Source of the DNA: Flavobacteriales bacterium UBA1494
Lineage (GTDB): Bacteria > Bacteroidota > Bacteroidia > Flavobacteriales_E > Vicingaceae
Reading direction: 5' to 3'
Length of the DNA stretch: 64,000 nt
Assembly: GCA_905182175.1 (NCBI GenBank)
Contig: CAJJAT010000007.1
Coordinates: forward strand, 1-64,000
In this document: positions 54,042-63,299 of the stretch, piece after piece
Numbering within the stretch: position 1 is the first letter of the stretch
Layout: the number at the start of each line of letters is the position of its first letter
The notes under the pieces: generated by a model
Seen by the model: the letters and a program-made list of their open reading frames with translations, nothing else
Databases searched by the model: none
Told to the model about the DNA's origin: nothing
Made by a program: the position numbers and the translations under genes

Positions 54042-55625
54042 AACAAATGGGGCTACACAGTAAAAAAAATTGTCTTCCTTTTCTGTTTTCATTTTTCATT
54101 TACACTAGTTTTGGCCAAACTACCATTCCTCCTTGCTTTATTAATGGGGTTTGGACTAAAACCGGTTCCGCCTTGCAGTATAGCCGAAAGTATTAACATT
54201 ATAAATAAATCTAATTTAAAGATTGAAGCAGGTGTAAAGGTTAATTTCCTAGGCCACTATAAACTAAGGGTAGAAGGAAATCTTACAGCTCAAGGATTAG
54301 CAAGCGATACGATTCGTTTTACTGCGATTGATACTTCCGCAGGTTGGAATGCATTTCGAATAACCAAATAACTAATGACTCAGGCGGTTCTGCAATTCTT
54401 GCCGAAAACTCAGGAAATTCGGGATTTTACATAATGTAATCAGTAATAATAAAAGGATTACCCCTATCTCAATTGAAGGTAATTCTGCTGCTCCGATTAT
54501 CAATAATAACACCATATCAAATAATTCAAATACACGAATTATTTGCACTAGAAGTAGACCAAGAATTACAAACAATAACATTTCTCACCACGAAATTTCG
54601 CTACATGTAGAACCAGGTGGTTTTACACATTGATAACAGCAGTGCCTTAGTTTCTCATAATCGTGTTAAAAGCAACAGACGCGGAGGATACGCCGGTGGA
54701 ATTTTTATTTACAACAGGGTCTCTGCCATTGTTTCTCACAATTACATTCGCAATAATATTTGCGACAAAACGGCTGGTATTTCTTGCGTTCACTCTAGCA
54801 TATTGTTTCGAACAATGTTATTACCAACAATACAGCCTTAAATAAGACTGGATTAAATTGGGACAATGCCGGAGGACTGCATTTATCTACCTGCAGCCCT
54901 ACCCTACTAAACAATACAATTACAAATAATTTTGCTAGAAAAGGTGGAGGCATGCACTTAACAAATGATTCCAACCCACCCATCACAAATACTATCATTT
55001 ACGGCAATTCGGGTACTAGTGGCACACCCGATAATCAACTATTTATTAACGACGAATAAGCGGCCCTAATCTTTCATACAGTAATGTAGAAGGCGGAGTT
55101 ATTAGGTTTGACATGAACGGTCATTTTTATAGCGGAACAACTCAAAACAAATTAAATACCCTACCCTATTTTGTAAACCTCACGCTAGGAGCGGGTAACA
55201 ACTCCAATGTTCCTTTCGTTGGTTGGTTGTTGAGTATAAATTCTAGTTGTATTAATGCCGGTTATCCAACGGGTACATTTCCAACAACCGACATTGCAAG
55301 AAACGCTCGTGTAATGAATGATAGAATAGATCATGGTGCTTTTGAAATACAAAGAAGTCTTGGATTAAAAGACGCCACAAGTACGAATCAGATTAACCTT
55401 TTTCCGAACCCAGCATCCAATCAAGTAACTATTGTGACTCCTCCCGACTTGGCTCAAACGTTCCAACTTAAAATAGTTGACCTAACAAGTAGCTTAGTAT
55501 TGGAACAGAACCAAAGCAACAAAGGAATGACGAAAATTGATGTAACCGAATTTATGAACGGAGTATACATTGCCCAATTTATTTCTGCTGATAAGCTGTA
55601 TTCAAGGCCATTTATTAAGCAGTAA
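54042..55625 (+). pseudogene. Decayed T9SS right-handed beta-helix surface protein
   Basis: Forward frames must be switched at least five times. The order is a signal segment KKIVFLFCFHFSFT (54070s), then FGQTTIPPCFINGVWTKTG, IAESINIINKSNLKIEAGVKVN, LRVEGNLTAQGLASDTIRFTAID and NDSGGSAILAENSGNSGFY. Asn-rich helix repeats follow (PIINNNTISNNSNTRII, IVSHNYIRNNICD, SPTLLNNTITNNFARKGGGMHL, PPITNTIIYGNSG). An intact C-terminal part (55113-55625) then has FVNLTLGAGNNS and the type A sorting domain LFPNPASNQVTIV ... GVYIAQFISADKLYSRPFIKQ. The protein was a pectate-lyase-fold surface or secreted protein. The many lesions spread over the first 1 kb show that it is not expressed as such. Confidence 0.8.
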
Positions 55626-55772
55626 CGCAAAAAAACAGAATTACTAACAGCAATGATAATCCTGTTTTCAAAAAATGGACATACTTTTATCTCCATGTAA
55701 ATGAGGATTTGGTAAAAATGTTGGCAGGAGAATAACAACAACACCTCAACTAATTCACCTTTAACCATCAAA

Positions 55773-56225
55773 ATGACCTATTTTATATTTTTTGTGTTTA
55801 TCGTATTGTTCTTAGCGCTGATGGTTTCTTCTACCAGATGGAAGTTGAGCAAAGACCGCATCAACAGTTTAAACGTGGCTGGTTTTGCCGTTTATGAAAA
55901 AAAATCTGTTTCCGCTACGGCAAAGCTTAAGGCAGGTGAAACCTTAGCCATTCCGATAAGCAGTTCCGTGTTCCTTAACGATCAGGAAATACATCTCATT
56001 CCGAATAAGTTCCACCTCTTTTTGTTCATGACGGATTTCCCTTTTTCGTTCTACAAAAAAGACAACAAGAAATTCAAAGTACTGCGGTCCGAAAACAACG
56101 AAATTGTATTTACCTCTAGGAAAAAGAAAGCTTCCACGTTCGGTAAAATGTTTGAAATAACGATTAGAGTGCACAATAAGGATGAAAAGTTGGAAATGCT
56201 ACGTAAAATAAAAAAATGGCGCTAG
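55773..56225 (+). CDS. Membrane-anchored protein of unknown function
   Basis: The 150-residue protein has one N-terminal helix (MTYFIFFVFIVLFLALMVSSTRW). A beta-rich basic domain follows: RINSLNVAGFAVYEKKSVSATAKLKAGETLAIPISSSVFLNDQEIHLIP, KFHLFLFMTDFPFSFYKK, FKVLRSENNEIVFTSRKK and a C-terminal strand-helix MFEITIRVHNKDEKLEMLRKIKKWR. The strand-rich part ending in a helix recalls a PH-like fold, but this is a guess. The frame is uninterrupted, in contrast to its neighbours. Stop is TAG. Confidence 0.6.
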   Translation: MTYFIFFVFIVLFLALMVSSTRWKLSKDRINSLNVAGFAVYEKKSVSATAKLKAGETLAIPISSSVFLNDQEIHLIPNKFHLFLFMTDFPFSFYKKDNKKFKVLRSENNEIVFTSRKKKASTFGKMFEITIRVHNKDEKLEMLRKIKKWR

Positions 56226-56992
56226 CATGGGCTAGTGTTAATTTTCAACACCTTACTATAGCATGAACTAATAGCTTTCAAGAAGTTGCACTCACTAAGT
56301 TAATCGAAGTGCAGCCCATGAATGAAACTACCAAAGGCAGCCCGTACAAATTGATTCATTATGCGAATAATAGAAAGGTAAGCAAAAGCTAATTGTATGA
56401 CATTGCCGGTATTGCAGTTCACTTTTACTAGACAACAATTAATAAACAACAATATGCTAGAAAGTCCCCATCCCAAGAGCACGGTTTATTTATATATGAT
56501 GATGTATTCTTCTTGCTTCGCCGGAGCGACTTCATGAAGAAAGGGTATCGGAACTCGCGTTTCTCTTGGTCTCTTGTCCCTTTCTATTCAAACAATACGT
56601 TCGCTTTCACTAAAAATCTATGTTGCTTTTCCTATGAATTATATTTGAGTTACAATCTGTCTAAAAAAATTCCTGTATGAAAAGTAGTTTATTTAGTGAC
56701 ATTGCTGTTTCTAGAGGACGCCTTAAATAGATCAAAATACAATTGCCAATGCCCTTTTTAATTTATAAAAATAGAATTTAAAGGAGACTAAAATTAATAT
56801 TGGCACGGCTACTCAATATGATTAATTAAAGCAAAGCTCCCACATGGCCTTACAGAGGATTTATCTATAGGGATTTTTTTAAGCTAGCGAACAACACAAG
56901 TAAATCAATCGCTCTAAAAGGCGAAGAATACGAATTAAGTTCGCACTTGAAATAATCTAAACTGTAGCTCTTTTCCAACCGAGAGAGCCGCT
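56226..56992. other. Non-coding stretch with possible gene crumbs
   Basis: No complete gene. A reverse frame near 56480-56590 reads IERDKRPRETRVPIPFLHEVAPAK followed by QEEYIIIYK, and a forward frame at about 56876-56955 reads DFFKLANNTSKSIALKGEEYELSSHLK. Both are short, unplaced, and look like leftovers of genes I cannot identify. No hairpin with a T run was seen. Confidence 0.35.
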
Positions 56993-58231
56993 TCACTTCT
57001 CCTTTATTTCCTTTGTCATTCTAAAAGAAATAAAGCCAAGAAGCAAACCTACTACTGCAATTATTGACCAAATAAAATAAGGAGATTCAAAAATAGAGTT
57101 GCCTTTTTCAACCTTTTCAATTTCATTCAGATTTACAACTTTCTGATGTGCGATTGCAGTCGGCACTATTGTTATTTTATCTTTAAACTTCTTTACATCA
57201 TAATCTGGACTCCTCAACTCTTTGCCGCCTATTTTAATTGAATATGATTGAGTTGAATCTAATTCCGAAACTAAGTACTTGTCAAAATACGGAGCCTTTA
57301 TAGCATTTACAGTTAGTGGCTTATTGTCCTTGTTATCAATTTCAATGAAAAATTCTGACAACTGAGTTGGCCCTACTAAAACCTCATTGGTGCTGTTAGA
57401 GTTGATTTCAAATTTAGCAATGGTCTCAAATGTGGTCACCTTCTTTTTCTTTGAATTAATTCTTTCTTTTTTGACCTTTATTCGACCGAAACGAGCGTAA
57501 AACTCGGCTCCACTTACTTCAAATTTTAATCGTTCAAAATACCTCTTAATCGGGAGTTAAACTTTCAAATAGCTCGTTTTACTGCTATCTTTTTCATCAC
57601 TTATGGTACAATCAAATTGCGTGGACAATCCTTTCATCTCCTCCGTATCATAATAACCCACTTCAATAATATTTATAGGTAATCCATTCTTATCATTAAA
57701 TTCTAATTTTAAGAACTCATAATTGCTCAGCGGAAAATTTAGAATTTTTAATTCCGTGGTCTTCTTTGAGCTCTTCATGGAGTGCAACAAAAAATCATCT
57801 TTAATAATAAACCATTTTCCTTGATCGTCGCTACCGCTTAACCGATCTTGTTTTTGCACGTCAGTGTTGGTAACAACAAGACTTACATTTCTAATCTCCT
57901 TCTTTTTTTCATTGTGAAAAATCAGATGAGAAACAGTGTCTGCATCAAACATTTTTTCAAGAATTTTATAGGTCTTAAGCGAAGAGGTTTTTGATGAACT
58001 AGCTGCTTTTTGAACAAAGTAAGGTACCTCTATATTTTCTCCATTGAGTACCCTAATGTTAGAGCAATTAATCTTCGCTGCTCCCAACAAGTCAGGAGAG
58101 AGCCGAATTTTATAATGTCCTGTTTCTTGAACAACATCTACTTTACTTTCGGCTTTAAAATCTTGCCCAATCGCAGCGAGTGTCCATACAAAGCAACAAA
58201 GCCAGCTAAACGTTCTTTTCATCTTTATCAT
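56993..58231 (-). pseudogene. DUF3999 protein gene interrupted by one in-frame TAA
   Basis: One reverse frame runs from the ATG at 58231 (or 58222) to 56993 and is broken only by TAA at 57557-57559. Before the stop there are 224 codons: signal peptide MKRTFSWLCCFVWTLAAIGQ, then FKAESKVDVVQETGHYKIRLSPDLLGAAKINCSNIRVLNGENIEVPYFV, characteristic of DUF3999. After it come KRYFERLKFEVSGAEFYARFGRI ... TTFETIAKFEINSNSTNEV ... and a C-terminal anchor SPYFIWSIIAVVGLLLGFISF. The total is about 412 codons, the usual length for the family. DUF3999 is a periplasmic protein of unknown role regularly next to DUF2339, as here; both are broken. Only a single base change would restore the frame. Confidence 0.8.
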
Positions 58232-60622
58232 CTTGAATAATAAATTTTAGTTTTTGATATAGAAATGAAATCAAGAGTAAGATAACACCCAAAAGTATGA
58301 ATGAAAGTATTTTACCAGTTGAATTTCCTGCCAAATCGTAGAAAAACAATTTAACAATGGTAATAGAAAACAGCACCAAGGAGGCTACTCTTAATGTTTT
58401 CAGTCTGAACTTCATTCCCAGAATCATAAGTACAAGAGCAGACAATGCCCACACAACAGGATAAACTGATTTAGGCGCTAATTTATACGCAGCTGAGGAA
58501 GAAAGCTAAGAACCTGACTGATAGATTAATGACAGATGCCCTACTTCTGCGGAGCAGATAAATATTCCGAGGAATGACAAAATCCACAATGCAATTTTCC
58601 CTTCCTTAGACTTAAAACCATATTGGTTATGCGCCTCTTTTGTAAGGTTAATGAGAATCACTAAAAACAGTCCGAATAAAACATAGTGCCAATAGAACCC
58701 CGAACTAACTAACTCACCTGTGCGAAGAAGTAAATCTCTAGCGTCTGACGTTACGCTAAGATAATAGGTGATGTAACTAAGAATGGCAATGCTTGAAAAC
58801 GCAGCGTTGACATAAAATAAAAGCGTTGACTTTTTAACTCTATAATAAGCCAATAGTCCTAAAATAAATGCATAATTATAAACGCCCAATAGTATGTAAA
58901 CGAAAAAATTCAAATATTCGAATCGAACAAATTGATACTTTAATTCAAAGTAGAACGAAAAGAATAAAACGATGGCAAAGGTTGTTTTCACATACATTTT
59001 CTTCCAAAGAAATTCAACCCCTTTTATCTGAATCTGCTCCTTTACTTCTAGTAATTTAACAATTCCAAACAACGAACCTAAGGCAACTATGCCCGTAATA
59101 AATACTTTATTTAAGAATAAGCTCAAAACAATGTATTCTCCTTTCGGATAATAATTCTGCTGCCAATCAATCGCTAAACTAAACAGCATTAGAATAAGAA
59201 CAACGAATGCCGAAGCTTTCATTATTTCAATTCCTCCTTTTTTAGAGAGCCATAAAAGAAGGACAGCTTCCACGGCCCAAAATAACGTTATGTAATTTCC
59301 ATCCAGTTGAATTGGAGCCACTAAGCTCATGAAGGTAAGAACCAGTCCAATTAACAGAAAGAGAAGGTTTTTATCAATCTCATTTCGCTTGTAAAGCACA
59401 TAGCTAAATACAAAGTTGAATATTGCCACCAAAGTGGTGAATAGCCCATTGTACAACCCAGCTTTATATCCGTTAGTTATGGCCAATCCAAAACCAAAAT
59501 ACAAAGCAGAATTACTGAGCAACATCGCAATTTCTATCGCTCTAAATTTCACTTTGTTCTTAACGTTATATACAATCGTCATTAAAAATAAAATATGGTA
59601 AAAGGCGGTGAGAGACATAAAAATGGTCGTTCGATGCAACTCCTCAGCGCCTGCATACTTATTTAAATATACTGCCACAAAAAGCAAATAAGTGAAGCCG
59701 TAAATGAGGTAATTCACGATGTTCCATTTTCTGAAATAAACGAGTGCCAACATTCCAATATCCAGTATTAAAATATAAGTGAACAGGACTGCAATGTTGC
59801 CAGAACCAGTACTTAAAAAGAATGGCGATTCAAACCCATCAATTAGCGCCAATACAGCAAGTTCTTTTCGGTCGTATGCAATGGCTAGTAAAACAGCAAA
59901 ACAAGTAATAAGTACCATTATTACAAATGCCGCAATTTGTGGTATAAGATGATATTCATGAAAGGCCAAGGCGATTGTAAAATAGAGAACAGCTAACGCT
60001 CCACCAATTAAATAGAGCTAAATCTTGCAAAAGAAACCCTCAATTTGTGGGCTAGTCCAATCATCCCTCCCCCAATTACAATTCCAATTGCAACTCGCAT
60101 ACTTTCGGTAATTACATCGCTATCGATACCAAGCTTAATGAGAAAGCCCATACCAATCACAAAAATGACAATCCCTATTTTACTCAATAGATTTTCCCCA
60201 ATAAACCTTTCTAAATCAGGATTCCGTTCCATAAAAGAAGGCTTTGGTGGAGCAGGTGATTCAGGAGCTTTTTTAGGTGGTTCAGATTGGACGCTTGCTT
60301 TCTCCAACACCATTTTAGCCGCCAACTTTGATTGCTCCACTTTTATCGGCTCATCTTCTGTGTTTACGAGATATGATTTCTCTTCAAATACGATTGGTTT
60401 TTCAACTACAGGTTTTTTCTCTGCCTCGGTAACCTTCTCCTCTTTTACAGTCTCTTTTGGCGGTACAACTTGCTGATATACTTTTGTGCGTCTTGCAATC
60501 GATTCTTTTTTCGCTTCTCGAATTAAGAAGTCTACCTTATCGTTTAGTACATTGATTTTCCCTCCTATTTTGAAGAAAAAAATAACCACAACAATTAATA
60601 AAACAGTTATAAGACCGGTCAT
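58206..60622 (-). pseudogene. DUF2339 multi-pass membrane protein gene with a frameshift and a TAG
   Basis: Three reverse pieces form one protein. The first (60622-60008) has an N-terminal anchor, a Pro/Lys/Glu-rich linker and FMERNPDLERFIGENLLSKIGIVIFVIGMGFLIKLGID, the DUF2339 core. It ends where one T is missing in a TTTT run at about 60010-60015; restored, it continues ILIGGALAVLYFTIALAFHEYH into the second piece (to 58506), which has about 20 hydrophobic segments. There an in-frame TAG (58506-58508) separates it from the last piece, ending WALSALVLMILGMKFRLKTLRVASLVLF (to 58206). The family has 700-900 residues, matching the sum of about 805 codons. It overlaps the DUF3999 gene by 26 bases. 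Confidence 0.82.
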
Positions 60623-60861
60623 TGGGTAGGTTTTAAATTTATCGAAAGATAACTAAACCTAAACAACCGCATGAAACGGCCTGCTTCTCTCCATTTCGTT
60701 AAATATCTACCCGTTTCTTATTCCAAATTAGATAGCGAAATCTTGCTCTACATATGTTTTAACCTGCTTATAATAAGGCCTAAGTTTAAAGTATGACAAC
60801 ACTTAATATTCTAAGAAATGCCTACTTTAGATGTTGCAACCGTAACCTAAGCAGAACTAAA

Positions 60862-61458
60862 ATGGACGTAAAACAAAAATTAAAAGACTGGAAGATACAA
60901 ACTGAATTATTAAAAATGCAAATGCTTTTGGGCAAAAAAGAAACTGAAATTGCCTTTGAAGGGAAGAAGAAAGAAATGTCTCAATAGCTAAATGAAATTA
61001 GTGAAGACATTAAGAGTTTACAGCGGGGGGGTCAAGAAGATATGTTTGGTTTAAAATCGAAGGTTGAGGACCTACAGCTACAACTCATGTTAAAAAAAGC
61101 AGAGAATTTAGACCAGTTGAAGGAACACCAGAGAAGGCTGAATAATGGACTTAATGAGGTAAAATACGAATTGAATAATAATATTGAAAATGGAACAAAA
61201 AGCATTAAGAAATGGGCAGATGCAACAGAACACAAAATAGACCAATATCACTCAAATTTTGATCTGTTTAAACTTCAATTAAATTTGGCAAAAATGGACG
61301 GAGAAGAACAGTTTAACGAAAAAAGAAACGAGGTCGTGAACAAGATTTCTGAGTACAAAAAGAGTCTTGAAAATTTAGAAAGCCAAACAGATTTAGGGTG
61401 GGGGAATTTTAAAAAGGAAATTGGATCTGGATGGGATGATGTAAAGAAAGCCTTTTAA
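60862..61458 (+). pseudogene. Coiled-coil protein gene interrupted by one in-frame TAG
   Basis: A single forward frame from the ATG at 60862 (MDVKQKLKDWKIQTELL) to the TAA at 61456-61458 is broken only by TAG at 60985-60987 (...KKKEMSQ-stop-LNEISEDIKSLQ). Without the stop the product is about 197 residues, nearly all charged heptads, ending TDLGWGNFKKEIGSGWDDVKKAF. The GWxxFKxEhGxGWDDVKKAF ending resembles small stress-type or CsbD/YtxH-like coiled-coil proteins, but the family is not certain. A second half could still start at the ATG at 61042 (138 codons). Also note a G7 run at 61024-61030. Confidence 0.65.
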
Positions 61459-61481
61459 CTAAAAAAAGTGAAGGCATAAAA

Positions 61482-61501
61482 AACCTCGATGACTCGAGGT
61501 T
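61482..61501 (-). terminator. Rho-independent terminator of the fasciclin gene
   Basis: AACCTCGA pairs with TCGAGGTT around a TGAC loop (8 base pairs), followed on the reverse strand by six T and AT. It is 29 bases past the fasciclin stop and lies between that gene and the convergent coiled-coil pseudogene. Confidence 0.85.
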
Positions 61502-61530
61502 CTTTGAATTTTCTAAGTAGTTTGTTCTGC

Positions 61531-62043
61531 TTACTTTGGCATTGCTACCGTATTTATTACGTGGATTACACCATTGCTTCCCATAACGTCTGTTGCAACA
61601 ATTTCGCTGAAATTTCCATTTGCATCTTTCAACAAAATTTTATCATCTTTCTGCATCACTGTAATTACCTGGCCATTTAAGGTTTTTAACTCTACTGAGC
61701 CTTCTCCTTCCTCTAAAGCAGCAACAACGTCCTCTGCAGCTAACTTTCCAGATACTACATGGTAGGTTAAAATATCTGCCAATGCCTTTTTATTCTTCTC
61801 TTCTAGAAGAGAACTTAAGGTTGCTTCATCAATTTTAGCAAAAGCAGCATTTGTAGGAGCAAATACAGTGAAAGGGCCATCTGCTTGTAATGCACTTACT
61901 AAATCGGCAGCTGTTAATGCTGTTACTAAAGTTGAAAAATCTTCGTTGCCCACTGCAACATCAACTATTGTTTTTTGTGCAGTAACGGTATTAGCAAATA
62001 CTAACGACATTGTTACTGTTAATAAAAGGACAATTTTCTTCAT
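61531..62043 (-). CDS. Secreted fasciclin (FAS1) domain protein
   Basis: The protein has 170 residues from the ATG at 62043, which begins a signal peptide (MKKIVLLLTVTMSLVFANTVTAQ); a frame from 62130 adds 29 unlikely residues. One FAS1 domain (about 24-168) is complete: TIVDVAVGNEDFSTLVTALTAADLVSALQADGPFTVFAPTNAAFAKI, the H-box LTYHVVSGKL, and the end IVATDVMGSNGVIHVINTVAMPK. Single-FAS1 secreted proteins mediate adhesion or matrix contacts; the ligand is unknown. Intact, in a region of broken genes. Confidence 0.9.
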   Translation of the reverse strand: MKKIVLLLTVTMSLVFANTVTAQKTIVDVAVGNEDFSTLVTALTAADLVSALQADGPFTVFAPTNAAFAKIDEATLSSLLEEKNKKALADILTYHVVSGKLAAEDVVAALEEGEGSVELKTLNGQVITVMQKDDKILLKDANGNFSEIVATDVMGSNGVIHVINTVAMPK

Positions 62044-62503
62044 AATATTTTTAGTTTTAATTTGTTTATAATGATGAAAGAACAGTGAAAAGTTGACTTT
62101 GTTTAGCGCTCTAACTAAATTGTTAAACAAGAAGATTATAAGCTGAACTCAGAGAAATACTGTTGCTTCACTTTACGCTTAATAGCACTTCAAAACAACA
62201 GTGCTCTGCCTTATCTTCTTCCGAAGGAAAAGAATCTCCTTGATTTAACCCTGAACAAATGCATGTATTTGTACTAAGAAATACAGTGACCCACTAGAAC
62301 CCTATTACTGTGAAATAAAGGTTGGAATGTCGTTTGTTTAAAAAAGAATTCTAAACCAGTTGAGGATTCAAAACCATAATTGATTGCCGCACTGACAAAA
62401 GTGAAGTACAAAATTCAATTTGTTTGCACTAAAACCAAATACCAGTATTTATTGAATTCTGTTTTCTTAATAGGTGAACGGACAGGCATAATGACCGTAT
62501 AAA

Positions 62504-62530
62504 CCGTCATCGTTAGGAACGAAACAATCC
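62504..62530 (+). repeat. Degenerate GTCATTGCGAGGAACGAAGC-type intergenic repeat, copy 1
   Basis: CCGTCATCGTTAGGAACGAAAC-AATCC differs at about four positions from the GTCATTGCGAGGAACGAAGCAATC repeat familiar from many bacterial genomes. A second, more worn copy is at 62658-62681. Confidence 0.5.
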
Positions 62531-62657
62531 ATTAAATTGAGAGCCTTTACTACTTATAAAATTAACTGAAAAATTTACTTCAGAACCGCTTACCACGCTT
62601 CATTGCATTCAGTTTTCTCCAAAGAAAAGTAGTTAGGCCCAATGACTTTTCAAACCA

Positions 62658-62681
62658 CCATTGCTAAGAACAAAGGAATCC
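62658..62681 (+). repeat. Degenerate GTCATTGCGAGGAACGAAGC-type intergenic repeat, copy 2
   Basis: CCATTGCTAAGAACAAAGGAATCC keeps the same order of landmarks (CATTGC, GAAC, AAG, AATCC) as copy 1 and is followed by CGACGAAACGAAAGTGTCAC. Confidence 0.35.
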
Positions 62682-62927
62682 GACGAAACGAAAGTGTCAC
62701 AAAAAAAAATAGTTAGCTTCAAAAAGATAACATTCAATTTAAAACCCCACCAAAAAGTCAACGAGTCATCCGATATAATTCAGATATTAACGGTAACTAC
62801 TATTGCCTTAAAAATAATTACTCTCATCAAAACATAATTAAGCTTTAGAAGGCTATAACATAGGTCTTAACTGCTTGAAGTTATTGTGGTTTTACTTAGA
62901 GTCAATAATGTGTTCAAACAATCAACT

Positions 62928-63299
62928 ATGGAAAACAAGACAGAAGTCTTCATTTCATTTGCAGCTGAAGGCGCGAGGCAGAAATATTTTCTCAAAGGTC
63001 AATCACTGGATATCACTTCTTCATTCGAATATACAGATATGTCTATTAAAGAAAAGACTAATTCCGATTGGAAAACGAACGTCAGAACAAAAATAAAAAA
63101 CTGTGATGGTGTTATTGTTTTGGTCAGTACACATTCATTGAACTCTAGTAAACAACAATGGGAAATACAGTGTGCCAGGGAAGAGGGTAAGACAATATAT
63201 GGAATTTACGACTTTAAGAATGAAGGAACAAGCCTAGTTGAAATGAACATGAAAGCTTGGCAATGGGATGGTATTAAAAACTTTATAGACGTTTTGTAA
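62928..63299 (+). CDS. Stand-alone TIR-domain protein (ThsB-like, DUF1863)
   Basis: This is a 123-residue protein that is a single TIR-like domain: EVFISFAAEGARQKYFLKG at strand 1, DMSIKEKTNSDWKTNVRTKIKNCDGVIVLVSTHSLNSS with strand 3 and the loop, then QWEIQCAREEGKTIYGIYDF where the Trp-Glu corresponds to the NADase/cyclase glutamate of TIR enzymes, and a short C-terminal helix. This pattern is that of the DUF1863 group that includes ThsB of Thoeris, which makes a cyclic ADP-ribose-like signal. The ATG at 62928 was chosen because the domain starts two residues later; upstream in-frame starts (62886) add nothing recognisable. No ThsA or other effector is in the window. Confidence 0.8.
   Translation: MENKTEVFISFAAEGARQKYFLKGQSLDITSSFEYTDMSIKEKTNSDWKTNVRTKIKNCDGVIVLVSTHSLNSSKQQWEIQCAREEGKTIYGIYDFKNEGTSLVEMNMKAWQWDGIKNFIDVL

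Larger units (their letters stand above)
62044..62927. other. Long intergenic region between fasciclin and TIR genes
   Basis: About 880 AT-rich bases without a gene. Two worn copies of a GTCATTGCGAGGAACGAAGC-type repeat are described separately. No CRISPR, tRNA or clear promoter was found before the TIR gene. Confidence 0.45.

Noticed and set aside
58506-60987. Reassignment of TAG (or another stop) to an amino acid, suggested by in-frame TAG codons in DUF2339 and the coiled-coil gene
   Set aside because: Intact genes here end in TAG (S46 peptidase, PLP aminotransferase, OsmC, GT39, the 55773-56225 gene), and other broken genes carry TAA or TGA stops and frameshifts, so ordinary decay explains the data.
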